In this document: positions 18,706-26,567 of the stretch, piece by piece
How the letters are laid out: every line of letters begins with the position of its first letter
Position numbering within the stretch: position 1 is the stretch's first letter
DNA from: Spirochaetales bacterium
GTDB lineage: Bacteria; Spirochaetota; Spirochaetia; DSM-27196; Salinispiraceae
Assembly: GCA_009991955.1 (NCBI GenBank)
Contig: JAACWS010000013.1
Location: 27,836 to 91,835, forward strand
Direction of reading: 5' to 3'
DNA: 64,000 nucleotides
Position numbers and translations under genes: made by a program
Notes under the pieces: model-generated
The model's database searches: none
What the model was told of the DNA's origin: nothing
Seen by the model: the letters and a program-made list of their open reading frames with translations, nothing else

Positions 18706-19265
18706 ACTGGGAAATAGAAATTAAGGCCCATGTAGATGATCCCGTTGAAATCGAGAAACGAATCCTCTCTTTGGGTGCTCGACCAATAAGAGCCTATCAA
18801 AAAGTTGATCAGTACTACGAAATTCCCGAAAAGTCAGGAGAGGTCGGCGATGGAGTAAAGGATTTTCGTCTAAGAATCGATGGCGATAAAGCCCTGGTAA
18901 CCTTCAAGGACAAAAAACGCAAAGAAGGCCTGGAAATGAACAGAGAAGGGGAGTTTACCGTCAGTGACCCGGAAATGTTCAAGGTTTTTGTAAGCCGAAT
19001 TGGGGCTCGACCTAGAATCGAAAAACGAAAACGGGGGAAGGCCTATCGGCTAAGGGATTTACTGCTCGAGCTCAGCGAAGTCACCGGACTAGGATTTTTT
19101 GTCGAAATAGAAGCAATATTCCAATCGGATCATGAACTGAAGGACCCAAGTTTTATCGATGCTACCGAGCTACGGTTATTCCAGGTCCTCGATACCCTGG
19201 GTATTCCTCGAGACCGGGTCGAAGCTCGGCCCTATACCCTCATGTTGAGTGAACTCAAGACCTAA
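18702..19265 (+). CDS. CYTH-domain protein (class IV adenylate cyclase/CyaB-like)
   Basis: A 187-residue CYTH tunnel-fold protein. The ExExK signature is E-I-E-I-K at residues 4-8, and the alternating charged strands follow: D-F-R-L-R-I, A-L-V-T-F-K-D-K, E-F-T-V, and V-E-I-E-A near residue 146. Family members are class IV adenylate cyclases, thiamine triphosphatases or tripolyphosphatases, and the sequence alone does not decide; the length and K-V-D-Q-Y-Y segment fit CyaB-type proteins. Translationally coupled to purU through an ATGA overlap. Its end overlaps the convergent adenosine deaminase gene by 11 bp. Confidence 0.82.
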   Translation: MNWEIEIKAHVDDPVEIEKRILSLGARPIRAYQKVDQYYEIPEKSGEVGDGVKDFRLRIDGDKALVTFKDKKRKEGLEMNREGEFTVSDPEMFKVFVSRIGARPRIEKRKRGKAYRLRDLLLELSEVTGLGFFVEIEAIFQSDHELKDPSFIDATELRLFQVLDTLGIPRDRVEARPYTLMLSELKT

Positions 19266-20469
19266 CATCGTGCTCCTTGGCTACTCGATCGTACATATCG
19301 ATAACCTTTCGCACCCACTTTCGTTTTTCGGGATAAGGATGGAAGTAAAAACTTCTTTTGAACCCATATACAATAATATTTCTTAATTCTTTAGGGCCTA
19401 TAGCAAAGGTATCCAAGGCGAGTTTGAGTTCATCTGTAACCGTCGTATGACTGACTAGTCGGTTATCGGTACAGAGGGTGATAGAGAGATTGTTCTCTAA
19501 CATCCGTCCCAAGGAATGGTTTTGAATGGAGCCTCGAATAGCCGGAACGGTTTGTAGATTGCTAGTTAAACACACCTCAAGGGTCGTGCGACGATCGGCG
19601 ATATAATCTACAAGGCCCCGAATATACGTTTCCTTATTCGTTACCTGGGGACTTTTCACCGAACTTTCATCGAAGAGGTGGAGTCCGTGGCCAATTCTGT
19701 CCGCATGAAGGTCGGTTACGGCCTGAAAAATACTTTCTGCCCCGTAGGCTTCTCCGGCGTGAACTGTTTTCTTAAGAAATGATTTATGAATGAGGTCGTA
19801 GCTGTCTTCGTGAGCACTCGCTGGGTAGCCGTATTCACTGCCGGCCAGGTCGAATGCAACCAGCTGAATATTAGAGGTTTTACTCAAGGTTACTGCGGCC
19901 TTCGCCAATTCTAAGGAAGCGTAACGAATTACTTCCTTCTCAGTGGAAAACCGGTGGGCCCTTGTAAAATCTCGGTAATACTCGGAAAAATGTTGGTTGA
20001 AGTAGCGCATAGCACACACAATTATTCCAAACTCAAACTCTGGGTCCTGGGGATCTAGATTCTGGTTGATTTCGCTTTTTCCCCGACGAAGTCCCTTATC
20101 AACCGCTTCCATAACTTGACCAAAATCGAGGGTACTCGACATATGGAGCTGAGGAGCAAATCGCACTTCTAAATATTTGACCCCTTCAGCAGCATTATCT
20201 AAGGCCAATTCGTAGGCTACTCGCTCGAGGCTTTCAAAGTCTTGCATGACTGCCGTCGTATAAGCGAACCCTTGGAGGTATTCTTCGAGGTTTTTGTAGT
20301 GGGGTTTAAAAACCAGTTCATTGAGTCCTTCGAGGGTATACGAAGGGAGGCTGACCCGTTTTTGATGGGCGAGATCGATGAGGGTCTGGAGGCGTAAACT
20401 CCCATCCAAGTGAACATGAAGGTCAGTTTTGGGTAGAGCTTTCAAAAAATCATCCGTATACCACGCCAT
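19255..20469 (-). CDS. add: adenosine deaminase family protein
   Basis: Predicted to deaminate adenosine or deoxyadenosine in purine salvage. The product is 404 residues, longer than the usual 330-350 because of insertions in the middle. Metal and active-site motifs are present: L-H-V-H-L-D-G-S at residues 17-24, H-A-G-E, R-I-G-H-G, and C-T-D-N near residue 345. The length and divergent middle leave open another nucleoside substrate (adenine or an S-adenosyl derivative). The start ATG 20469 has AAGGAGG 5 nt upstream. murD lies 50 bp upstream on the same strand. Confidence 0.85.
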   Translation of the reverse strand: MAWYTDDFLKALPKTDLHVHLDGSLRLQTLIDLAHQKRVSLPSYTLEGLNELVFKPHYKNLEEYLQGFAYTTAVMQDFESLERVAYELALDNAAEGVKYLEVRFAPQLHMSSTLDFGQVMEAVDKGLRRGKSEINQNLDPQDPEFEFGIIVCAMRYFNQHFSEYYRDFTRAHRFSTEKEVIRYASLELAKAAVTLSKTSNIQLVAFDLAGSEYGYPASAHEDSYDLIHKSFLKKTVHAGEAYGAESIFQAVTDLHADRIGHGLHLFDESSVKSPQVTNKETYIRGLVDYIADRRTTLEVCLTSNLQTVPAIRGSIQNHSLGRMLENNLSITLCTDNRLVSHTTVTDELKLALDTFAIGPKELRNIIVYGFKRSFYFHPYPEKRKWVRKVIDMYDRVAKEHDVRS

Positions 20470-20519
20470 AGATCCTCCTTGTGAATGTCTAGTGCTCTAA
20501 ACCGTGGGGAAGGCACTAT

Positions 20520-21962
20520 TTAAAGCCCTTGCAGTCTATTTTGAACCAGTGCCCTGAACTTGTTCCCCCGATCAAACTCGTTGAGAAACTTACCAAAACT
20601 TGCACATCCAGGACTGAAAACCAGAGTACGTTCATTTTCTGGAGATTGGGACGCTGCATTCATTCCACGATCCAAACACTCTTCGAGGGTTTCGAACGGT
20701 CCCTCAAGTCTATCTGGGCCAAAACCAGCTTCCCGGAAGGTTTGCATGATTTTGCCCGAGGCTGTTCCCCCCAGAACCGAAATCGAGGAACACCGATTCG
20801 TGAGGCTACCGAGGGCCCGAAAATCCAGATCCTTGTCGGTGCCCCCACAAATAAGGTGAATAGGCCCGGAAAAACTTGTTGTTGCGGCGACAACGGCCTC
20901 AGGAATAGTAGCCGCAGAATCATTATACACCCTCACCCCGTCTAAAGTACCCACAAATTCTAATCGATGGGGGATGCCCCCAAAGGAGCAAAGGCCCTGG
21001 CGAATACTCTCCCCATCAATTCCCTGCTGGAGCATACCTATGGCAGCCACACCTAAATTAATCTTCTGATGATCGCCGGGAACTTGGACCTCGGAGGGGA
21101 CGAGTTCGATCGGTGCTCCTTCGGAATAGGGAGCCCGATACAACCCCCGACCTTCATCCAACCAGAGTCGACCGAGGGATCCAGGATAATTCTGTACCGC
21201 TTCCCATTTTGATCCAACCACCATTCCCTGAACGCCCCGAGGAAGCCTGCTCAAAAAGCGGTTCGTCCATTCCCCTTGGTCGGCAAAAAAACACGCCCAC
21301 GTTTCTGGCCGTTGTTGGAGAAATATGCGTTCTTTGTCCTGGACGTAAGCCTCCATCTCACCGTAGTAGTCTTGGTGATCTCGATGGATATTCGTTATTG
21401 CGGAAAACTGCAGGGAAAGATTCGTTGCACTCATCAAAAGATCGCCGAGCTGAAAACTCGAAAGCTCAAGAACCACCGGGGTGTTCGGCGTTTTCTCTAT
21501 CTCGGTCAAAAAACCAAGAGGACTTACGGTTATGTTTCCCCCCAGCCGGGTCGAGGGGATAACTGTCCTTAGCCCGTGGGCCAGGGCCGAAGAGGTGGAA
21601 GATTTACCCTTGGTTCCGGTTATACCCAAAACAGGACCCTTATACAACGATAGAAAGACCGAAATGTCGGTGTGTACGGCCTTTGCAGCCTGCAAAAATG
21701 GGTTGTTTCGTTTTACGGCGGGATTTTTTATCACCAAGTCTGCCGTGGCAAAGTCGTCAATTCGATGTTCACCGAGGACAAAATCGATAGCAAAATCCCC
21801 CAGCGCATCGATTGAGGGTTTCAATATTTCGGACTTACGAAGATCGGTCACGAGTACCCGCGCACCGGCTTTCGCAAAAAAACGAGCGGACTCAATACCT
21901 CCTCCATGGAGCCCCAGACCCATAATGGTGACCTTCATTCCCGAAAGGTCACGCAGGTTCAT
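20520..21962 (-). CDS. murD: UDP-N-acetylmuramoylalanine--D-glutamate ligase
   Basis: Adds D-glutamate to UDP-MurNAc-L-Ala in peptidoglycan synthesis, cytoplasmic. The product is 480 residues. The N-terminal Rossmann motif is I-M-G-L-G-L-H-G-G-G-I; the Mur-ligase P-loop is G-I-T-G-T-K-G-K-S-S-T; A-I-T-N-I-H-R-D-H-Q-D-Y-Y, G-I-P-H-R-L-E-F-V and V-Y-N-D-S-A-A-T are diagnostic for MurD. The start ATG 21962 overlaps the preceding gene by 14 bp and has no clear Shine-Dalgarno, so it is probably read by translational coupling. It is isolated from the usual mra/mur cluster. Confidence 0.94.
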   Translation of the reverse strand: MNLRDLSGMKVTIMGLGLHGGGIESARFFAKAGARVLVTDLRKSEILKPSIDALGDFAIDFVLGEHRIDDFATADLVIKNPAVKRNNPFLQAAKAVHTDISVFLSLYKGPVLGITGTKGKSSTSSALAHGLRTVIPSTRLGGNITVSPLGFLTEIEKTPNTPVVLELSSFQLGDLLMSATNLSLQFSAITNIHRDHQDYYGEMEAYVQDKERIFLQQRPETWACFFADQGEWTNRFLSRLPRGVQGMVVGSKWEAVQNYPGSLGRLWLDEGRGLYRAPYSEGAPIELVPSEVQVPGDHQKINLGVAAIGMLQQGIDGESIRQGLCSFGGIPHRLEFVGTLDGVRVYNDSAATIPEAVVAATTSFSGPIHLICGGTDKDLDFRALGSLTNRCSSISVLGGTASGKIMQTFREAGFGPDRLEGPFETLEECLDRGMNAASQSPENERTLVFSPGCASFGKFLNEFDRGNKFRALVQNRLQGL

Positions 21963-22902
21963 AGGAAATCTCGTATTCTCTCATATCGTTGTCATTCAAA
22001 TATAGTCGAACCTGGATCTCCTCGAAAGGTTGCCGCCATTGGGCTGGTACTTTATCGTAGAGTTCCCGATATAGGGGAAGGTCTTCGGAAAATTCGGAGC
22101 TTTTTAACTCGGCTTCTATTTTTCGGCTGTGGGCCATGAGAAATTCTCGCCCCCGATGAACAACCGATAAGAACTTTTTTCGTCCCTCACTGTCCAGGAA
22201 GGCAACCGAATGGCAAACCGCCCGGTATTTGCAGGTAAAGGGGTAGTAGGGATAGAGTCGTTTTCCCTTTGGGATAAATAGCTTTGAGAAAAACTTTGTC
22301 AATTCTCGGTCCAGCCAAATTCCTTGAACAAAATACCCCCTTCCAGTTTCGCCAATCCAAGTTTCCGATACCGTTTGACTCACGGAAAGGATTCGGGTTT
22401 TGTCTTCTTTCACCTCAATCGACTCTAAGGGGATGAAATCAGACTCCACAATGAGGCGGTCGGTCTGGTAGGTCGGGCTGAGGTCATTGGTACCTGCCTC
22501 AAGGACTTGGTGGCGGGAGGGGTGATAGGTAAGGTCGATCCTCAACAGATAGACGTAGTGTTGTTCACCCGCCCGGTATAACTTGTAGAATGCCGGTCGT
22601 AGGTGGTCTCGGGGGTCAAAGTAGTAGGTAAGTCCCTCGGTAATGGGCCCAGCTAGATGGTGAAACTCCTCAATAACTCTCCTAATCCCCTGGCGATAAG
22701 CTTCTGTCGGTTCTTTTCGATGAAAAGGATGGTGTATAGGTAGGCTAGAAACGGTGAGGGGTTCAGAAAACTGAATGAAAAACTCCTCATTTTGGTTGAA
22801 GTGTAGGGTGTACTTTTTTTCTCTATTAGACGGTTTTTGGATGATATCTTGGATGTCGCCCAAGGGAGGACTAATCGTAAGTTTCGCGTCGCCGTATTCC
22901 AT
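21949..22902 (-). CDS. unknown protein, probably spirochaete-specific
   Basis: A soluble 317-residue protein of no family I recognise. The start is placed at ATG 22902 because TTGCAC-17-TATATT ends 7 nt before it, predicting a leaderless mRNA; the frame continues to 23052 but that stretch lies upstream of this promoter. The protein is rich in aromatic and charged residues, with H-H-P-F-H-R-K near residue 80 and a hydrophilic helical C-terminus. There is no signal peptide or membrane segment. It precedes murD with a 14-bp overlap, so it is translated with it; a link to the cell wall would be guilt by association only. Confidence 0.6.
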   Translation of the reverse strand: MEYGDAKLTISPPLGDIQDIIQKPSNREKKYTLHFNQNEEFFIQFSEPLTVSSLPIHHPFHRKEPTEAYRQGIRRVIEEFHHLAGPITEGLTYYFDPRDHLRPAFYKLYRAGEQHYVYLLRIDLTYHPSRHQVLEAGTNDLSPTYQTDRLIVESDFIPLESIEVKEDKTRILSVSQTVSETWIGETGRGYFVQGIWLDRELTKFFSKLFIPKGKRLYPYYPFTCKYRAVCHSVAFLDSEGRKKFLSVVHRGREFLMAHSRKIEAELKSSEFSEDLPLYRELYDKVPAQWRQPFEEIQVRLYLNDNDMREYEISYEPA

Positions 22903-22909
22903 CGTCGAA

Positions 22910-22938
22910 AATATACCGAAGGGAAACGAAGTGTGCAA
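22910..22938 (-). promoter_or_regulatory. leaderless-type promoter of the murD operon
   Basis: Reverse-strand TTGCAC (22938-22933), 17-bp spacer, TATATT (22915-22910), 7 nt to ATG 22902. Confidence 0.65.
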
Positions 22939-23017
22939 TCCGAATCGTTCTTTGACCGCCGTTTGATTGAATCCACCTTCGATTTGGGTTAGTATGTAGA
23001 GAAGATGAGGAGAACCT

Positions 23018-24229
23018 ATGACCCTACGAAATCGGTTCGCAGTAACCAGCATTTTTTTGATTCTCCTAACGACCTCCCTCTACGGCCAAACCAGTGATGG
23101 TACTTTTGGAGTAATTTTGTACGCTGAGGGGTGTGGTTTCACTATTTTTCGTGAGGGGGACATCCTTACCTTTAGCCCCGATACGTCTGATGTCTTAGGA
23201 ACTCCCCTTTTTGAAGGGGACATGATTCAGACCGAAGGGGGAACCTTTCTGGAACTACAACTACTACCGGGGCGAAATATTCTAAAAATTGCCGAGAACA
23301 CCAGCTTTCAAATCCGAAGTCTGGGAGGAGTACAAGGTTCGTCAATGGAACTCATCTATGGACGAGTCAGGGCTCAAGTGGACCGGGTTGCACAAGCTCC
23401 CTTTGAGATTCGAGGACGTTCGGCGGTAGCAGGAGTTCGTGGTACCGATTTTGGTTTCGACTATACTATTCCCCGAGGTAACTCCGGCGAACCAGTGACC
23501 CAAGTATATGCTTTTGCAGGATCGGTCGAAGTTACCGCCCTTACAAGACGGGTAGGTGAGAGTCTCTCCCAGCCTCTCGATAGTTCCGGGACGCAGGCTC
23601 CTCCGGCGGAACAAACGGTCGAGATTGTAGAAAGTACACCCGTACTCCTTGGCCCAAATCAGATGGTTCAGGTGAGAGACCAGGTTGTCCGGTCCGATGA
23701 AGAAATCCTCGCTCCCGAGCAAGTCCCGGTTTCCCCCGATGTTCAGACTTTTTGGAACGATAACCCGATTACTATTGTACCCCTTTCGACCGATGAGCTC
23801 GATACTCGGTATCCGGCGCTCAAGATTAAAATACTTGAATCCCGCAGCGAGGCTCTTATCGAAAAGGCTCAACAGAGTTTGAGAACCGGCGAGGTAACCG
23901 CGGAGGAAGTCCAAGCCCAGATCGACGCACTCAGATTGCCCGAACCGAGCCTTGCCGACTCGATACCGGTCCTGAGTCCCGTTGGGGCGACGAGGATTCT
24001 CCCCCAGCGCGGTGCTCAAGTGTATGTAAGAAATTCTGCCCGTACCCTGGGCACAATTTTCACCGGCCTCGGCGCTTTTTCGGCGGTAAGTTCTGGTGTT
24101 GTACTGCTCTGGGGTGAGACCTTTCTGGGTATTCCGTCGGATTCGGTGAACGGGACAAGTTTGGGACTTTTTTTAGGGGGAATAGGAGGCTTAGTTATCG
24201 GCCTCCCCCTTTATTTATTGAATCTTTAG
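23018..24229 (+). CDS. FecR-domain secreted or anchored protein
   Basis: A 403-residue exported protein. Residues 1-24 are a signal peptide (hydrophobic core I-F-L-I-L-L-T-T-S, ending Y-G-Q). Residues about 40-190 form a FecR-type beta domain: E-G-D-M-I-Q-T-E-G-G-T-F-L-E-L, L-K-I-A-E-N-T, G-R-V-R-A-Q-V and the hallmark R-G-R-S-A-V-A-G-V-R-G-T-D-F. A linker and coiled region follow. Two Gly-rich hydrophobic segments close the protein, probably membrane-spanning. FecR domains in spirochaetes are common in periplasmic sensors and are not limited to iron; no sigma factor or TonB receptor is adjacent. The start ATG 23018 follows GAGGAG by 5 nt. The stop overlaps the convergent gene by 4 bp. Confidence 0.78.
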   Translation: MTLRNRFAVTSIFLILLTTSLYGQTSDGTFGVILYAEGCGFTIFREGDILTFSPDTSDVLGTPLFEGDMIQTEGGTFLELQLLPGRNILKIAENTSFQIRSLGGVQGSSMELIYGRVRAQVDRVAQAPFEIRGRSAVAGVRGTDFGFDYTIPRGNSGEPVTQVYAFAGSVEVTALTRRVGESLSQPLDSSGTQAPPAEQTVEIVESTPVLLGPNQMVQVRDQVVRSDEEILAPEQVPVSPDVQTFWNDNPITIVPLSTDELDTRYPALKIKILESRSEALIEKAQQSLRTGEVTAEEVQAQIDALRLPEPSLADSIPVLSPVGATRILPQRGAQVYVRNSARTLGTIFTGLGAFSAVSSGVVLLWGETFLGIPSDSVNGTSLGLFLGGIGGLVIGLPLYLLNL

Positions 24230-25671
24230 TCCGGAAGGATTGACGAAATTAACCAGGCATCCCGAGATCGTCGAAGGGTGAGGACTTCACGTACCCGGCT
24301 AATTTCTACCCCAGGACCGGGGGGTGTGGCTTCCATACCCTCTCCTGGACCATCTTCGGGAAAATCTGGAACGTAAAAATCGTATTGGACCCGGACCTCC
24401 AGTTCTTCACCCTGGGGATTTATTTCCAGGATCTGAAGATTCTCAATGCCGAAGACTATAATCGAGTCTTCGAGACCCGATCGACCTTGAGCCTCCCACT
24501 CCTCGGGGGTTAGTACAGGGTCGCGCATTTCGTAGGCCTGACGTACCCGGGCGGTTGCAAAGAGCTGGACTACCATTTGTCGAAATTCTTTCGCCGCTCC
24601 GTCCAGGACTAAACGATCGAGAAGTTCGGCGTCGAGGTTCGTGGCAGCGGCGTAGAACTCTTCTACTACTGTTTCGGGTTCCCACCCCACCGACGGTGGG
24701 GGGCTCAGAACCCGGGTTAAAATCGTATTTCCAAGGCTTATTACAAAGATGGCTCCTACAAGACCCGCTAATAGTGCACTCCGATTTTTCCGAACTTTTT
24801 CCCGCCATCGAAACCAACCACTGGCAAGCTTCCATCGGGACTCGAGTTTTTTTCGCGATCGTTCGTTTTCGGGAGACCGATCGGAAGATGCCGGAGAATA
24901 CGGACGAGACAAGTCAGCCTCGAGGGTACCTAGAAGGGCAATATGGTCTTTTGTCCCCTTCTTGAGGAGTGCTTCAATGAGTTTTTCCAGATTGGAGGGC
25001 AAACCCGCCAGGTATAAGCCCATGGGTTTAAAAAGCTGGGCTTTTTTTTGTTGGGATATCTCCATAAGATCATCCACCGTGGTAGAAGAGAGGTGAAAGG
25101 GAAATTCTGTGGTCAGAGTTTCGTACACTAGAGAACCAAGAAGGTAACCGTAGCGGACTGCAAAATTGGGTTTCGTGCTTTTCCCGATGGCCGGTGGCTC
25201 GGTGAGGTAGCGAAATACTTGTTGCTCAACATCACTTAAGTTATGAAGAATTGTTCGGCTCCAGAGTTCCGGAAGCACTAATACCCCCTCATTCTCCAGG
25301 AAGAATAACGAGAAACCCCCTAAAGGACCTTCGTAATGAGGACCTACAGTGTCTTCGAGTTGGGAATAACAACGAGCAAGGGTCATGAGACGACGAATTT
25401 TTTCACTCCTCTCCAACGACGTCCAAGGGAGTAGCTGACGAGCCTCGATCCAAGGGCCAAGGATGAGAAAGGTATGGTTAAGTTCAATTACCCGTTCGGC
25501 CCTCCAGGTCTCTATCCGACCTGGAAAAATTATGAGAGCCTCTTTGGTAGTTGTAAACGAAAGATTTTTTAGCCCATGACCCTGGGATGGTATCGGCGTA
25601 TGAATACCGAGGTAGGTACCGTCATTGTCTTCAATCTTGAAGAGCATCGACGAAAGAGGGGTAGCGACCAA
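24226..25671 (-). CDS. pseudokinase-like membrane protein with NTF2-like C-terminal domain
   Basis: Residues about 1-230 resemble a protein-kinase fold that has lost its catalytic motifs. The stretch R-Y-G-Y-L-L-G-S-L-V-Y-E-T-L-T-T-E-F-P-F matches the C-lobe pattern 'G-x-L-x-Y-E-x-L-T-G-x-x-P-F', followed by an L-x-K-L-I-E-A-L-L-K-K-G-T-K-D helix; no VAIK, HRD or DFG is visible. A basic linker leads to one membrane helix near residue 315 (A-L-L-A-G-L-V-G-A-I-F-V-I). The outer C-terminal domain begins E-T-V-V-E-E-F-Y-A-A, typical of an NTF2/SnoaL-like or DUF4878 fold. The start is TTG 25671, with AAGGAGG 5 nt upstream; the later ATG 25647 lacks one. It lies 21 bp after the MEMO-like gene. The kinase-fold reading is inference from pattern only. 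Confidence 0.55.
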   Translation of the reverse strand: MVATPLSSMLFKIEDNDGTYLGIHTPIPSQGHGLKNLSFTTTKEALIIFPGRIETWRAERVIELNHTFLILGPWIEARQLLPWTSLERSEKIRRLMTLARCYSQLEDTVGPHYEGPLGGFSLFFLENEGVLVLPELWSRTILHNLSDVEQQVFRYLTEPPAIGKSTKPNFAVRYGYLLGSLVYETLTTEFPFHLSSTTVDDLMEISQQKKAQLFKPMGLYLAGLPSNLEKLIEALLKKGTKDHIALLGTLEADLSRPYSPASSDRSPENERSRKKLESRWKLASGWFRWREKVRKNRSALLAGLVGAIFVISLGNTILTRVLSPPPSVGWEPETVVEEFYAAATNLDAELLDRLVLDGAAKEFRQMVVQLFATARVRQAYEMRDPVLTPEEWEAQGRSGLEDSIIVFGIENLQILEINPQGEELEVRVQYDFYVPDFPEDGPGEGMEATPPGPGVEISRVREVLTLRRSRDAWLISSILPD

Positions 25672-25692
25672 CGAAGCCTCCTTTTGGCGGCT

Positions 25693-26529
25693 TCAGTCTA
25701 CACGAAAACAGGAATATTGAACTACCCGGTCTTCTTCTAACAATGGAGAAGTCTGGCAGCCAAGGACTTTTAGCTCGTTTCGACCCAGGGATCGTAGAAA
25801 ATCCAAAACCACAAGCCAGTTCCAAAAACTCGAGGGGACTAGGTCATATTCCTCGGAATCTAAGTCGGGAAATCCCCCCGAATAGTGTAAAAGAAAGTGT
25901 TGAATTTTTGTCCCCAGGACCTCGGTTTCTTGAGGCTTTCCTAATCGAGTAGTATTGGAAACCCCAACGATGAGCGAAGTCCCACCAATTTCCTGCTGGG
26001 CAATAGCGAGGGCAGAGGTTAGGGTTTTAGCTATCCTTATCGTGCTATCGTGTTGCACGAGGAGCGGTACTAGGGGGATATCTTGGTAGAGAAAATGAAG
26101 AAAAGGCAGTAGATACTCGATCGTATATTCTTGGAGGTGAGGGGTCTCGTCGAGGAATATGCTCATCGAAGAGGTTGTGAGGGAATCGCAGAACTCTCGA
26201 TCGACCCGCGATTTTCCGAGAGGGCTTACAAAGACGCTTGAAACAGGAAGTTTTATTCCCGGGGCCCCGGGGGAGAGCTCGGGTGACAGAATAACGACCC
26301 TCTCGGGGGAAGGAAAGCCCGAAAGCTGGGCGAAAGCCCCACCAAGGAGTTCACCACAGTACTCATATCCGCCATGGGGTACCAACAATCCCCGGGGAGG
26401 TGTGGACCAAAGAGTTTCATACCCAGTAGTCCACTCAGACATCCGGCCGGCGATTAGGGCCGCAAGTTCGTTTTTGTTCGAGGGGTAGAAGATGTCCTCA
26501 AAATGGGGATGCCGTACGAGGTTGGCCAT
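25693..26529 (-). CDS. MEMO1/AmmeMemoRadiSam-B-like protein, metal site degenerate
   Basis: A 278-residue protein of the Memo family (AmmeMemoRadiSam system protein B). The N-terminal F-Y-P-S-N-K-N-E-L, the P-H-G-G-Y-E-Y-C-G block, the P-L-G-K-S-x-V-D block and the E-Y-L-L-P-F-L segment match. However, the family's G-P-S-H reads S-P-E-L and its S-D-x-S-H reads S-N-T-T-R, so two conserved metal-site histidines are absent. Neither AMMECR1 nor the radical SAM partner is nearby. The start ATG 26529 follows a TTGCAG-17-AATACT promoter by 7 nt. It probably forms a two-gene transcript with the pseudokinase-like gene, but the function is not clear. Confidence 0.68.
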   Translation of the reverse strand: MANLVRHPHFEDIFYPSNKNELAALIAGRMSEWTTGYETLWSTPPRGLLVPHGGYEYCGELLGGAFAQLSGFPSPERVVILSPELSPGAPGIKLPVSSVFVSPLGKSRVDREFCDSLTTSSMSIFLDETPHLQEYTIEYLLPFLHFLYQDIPLVPLLVQHDSTIRIAKTLTSALAIAQQEIGGTSLIVGVSNTTRLGKPQETEVLGTKIQHFLLHYSGGFPDLDSEEYDLVPSSFWNWLVVLDFLRSLGRNELKVLGCQTSPLLEEDRVVQYSCFRVD

Positions 26530-26536
26530 AGGTACA

Positions 26537-26565
26537 AGTATTGGTCAGGTACGAAGAATCTGCAA
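26537..26565 (-). promoter_or_regulatory. leaderless-type promoter of the MEMO-like gene
   Basis: Reverse-strand TTGCAG (26565-26560), 17-bp spacer, AATACT (26542-26537), 7 nt to ATG 26529. It overlaps the stop end of rqcH upstream. Confidence 0.62.
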
Positions 26566-26567
26566 GT

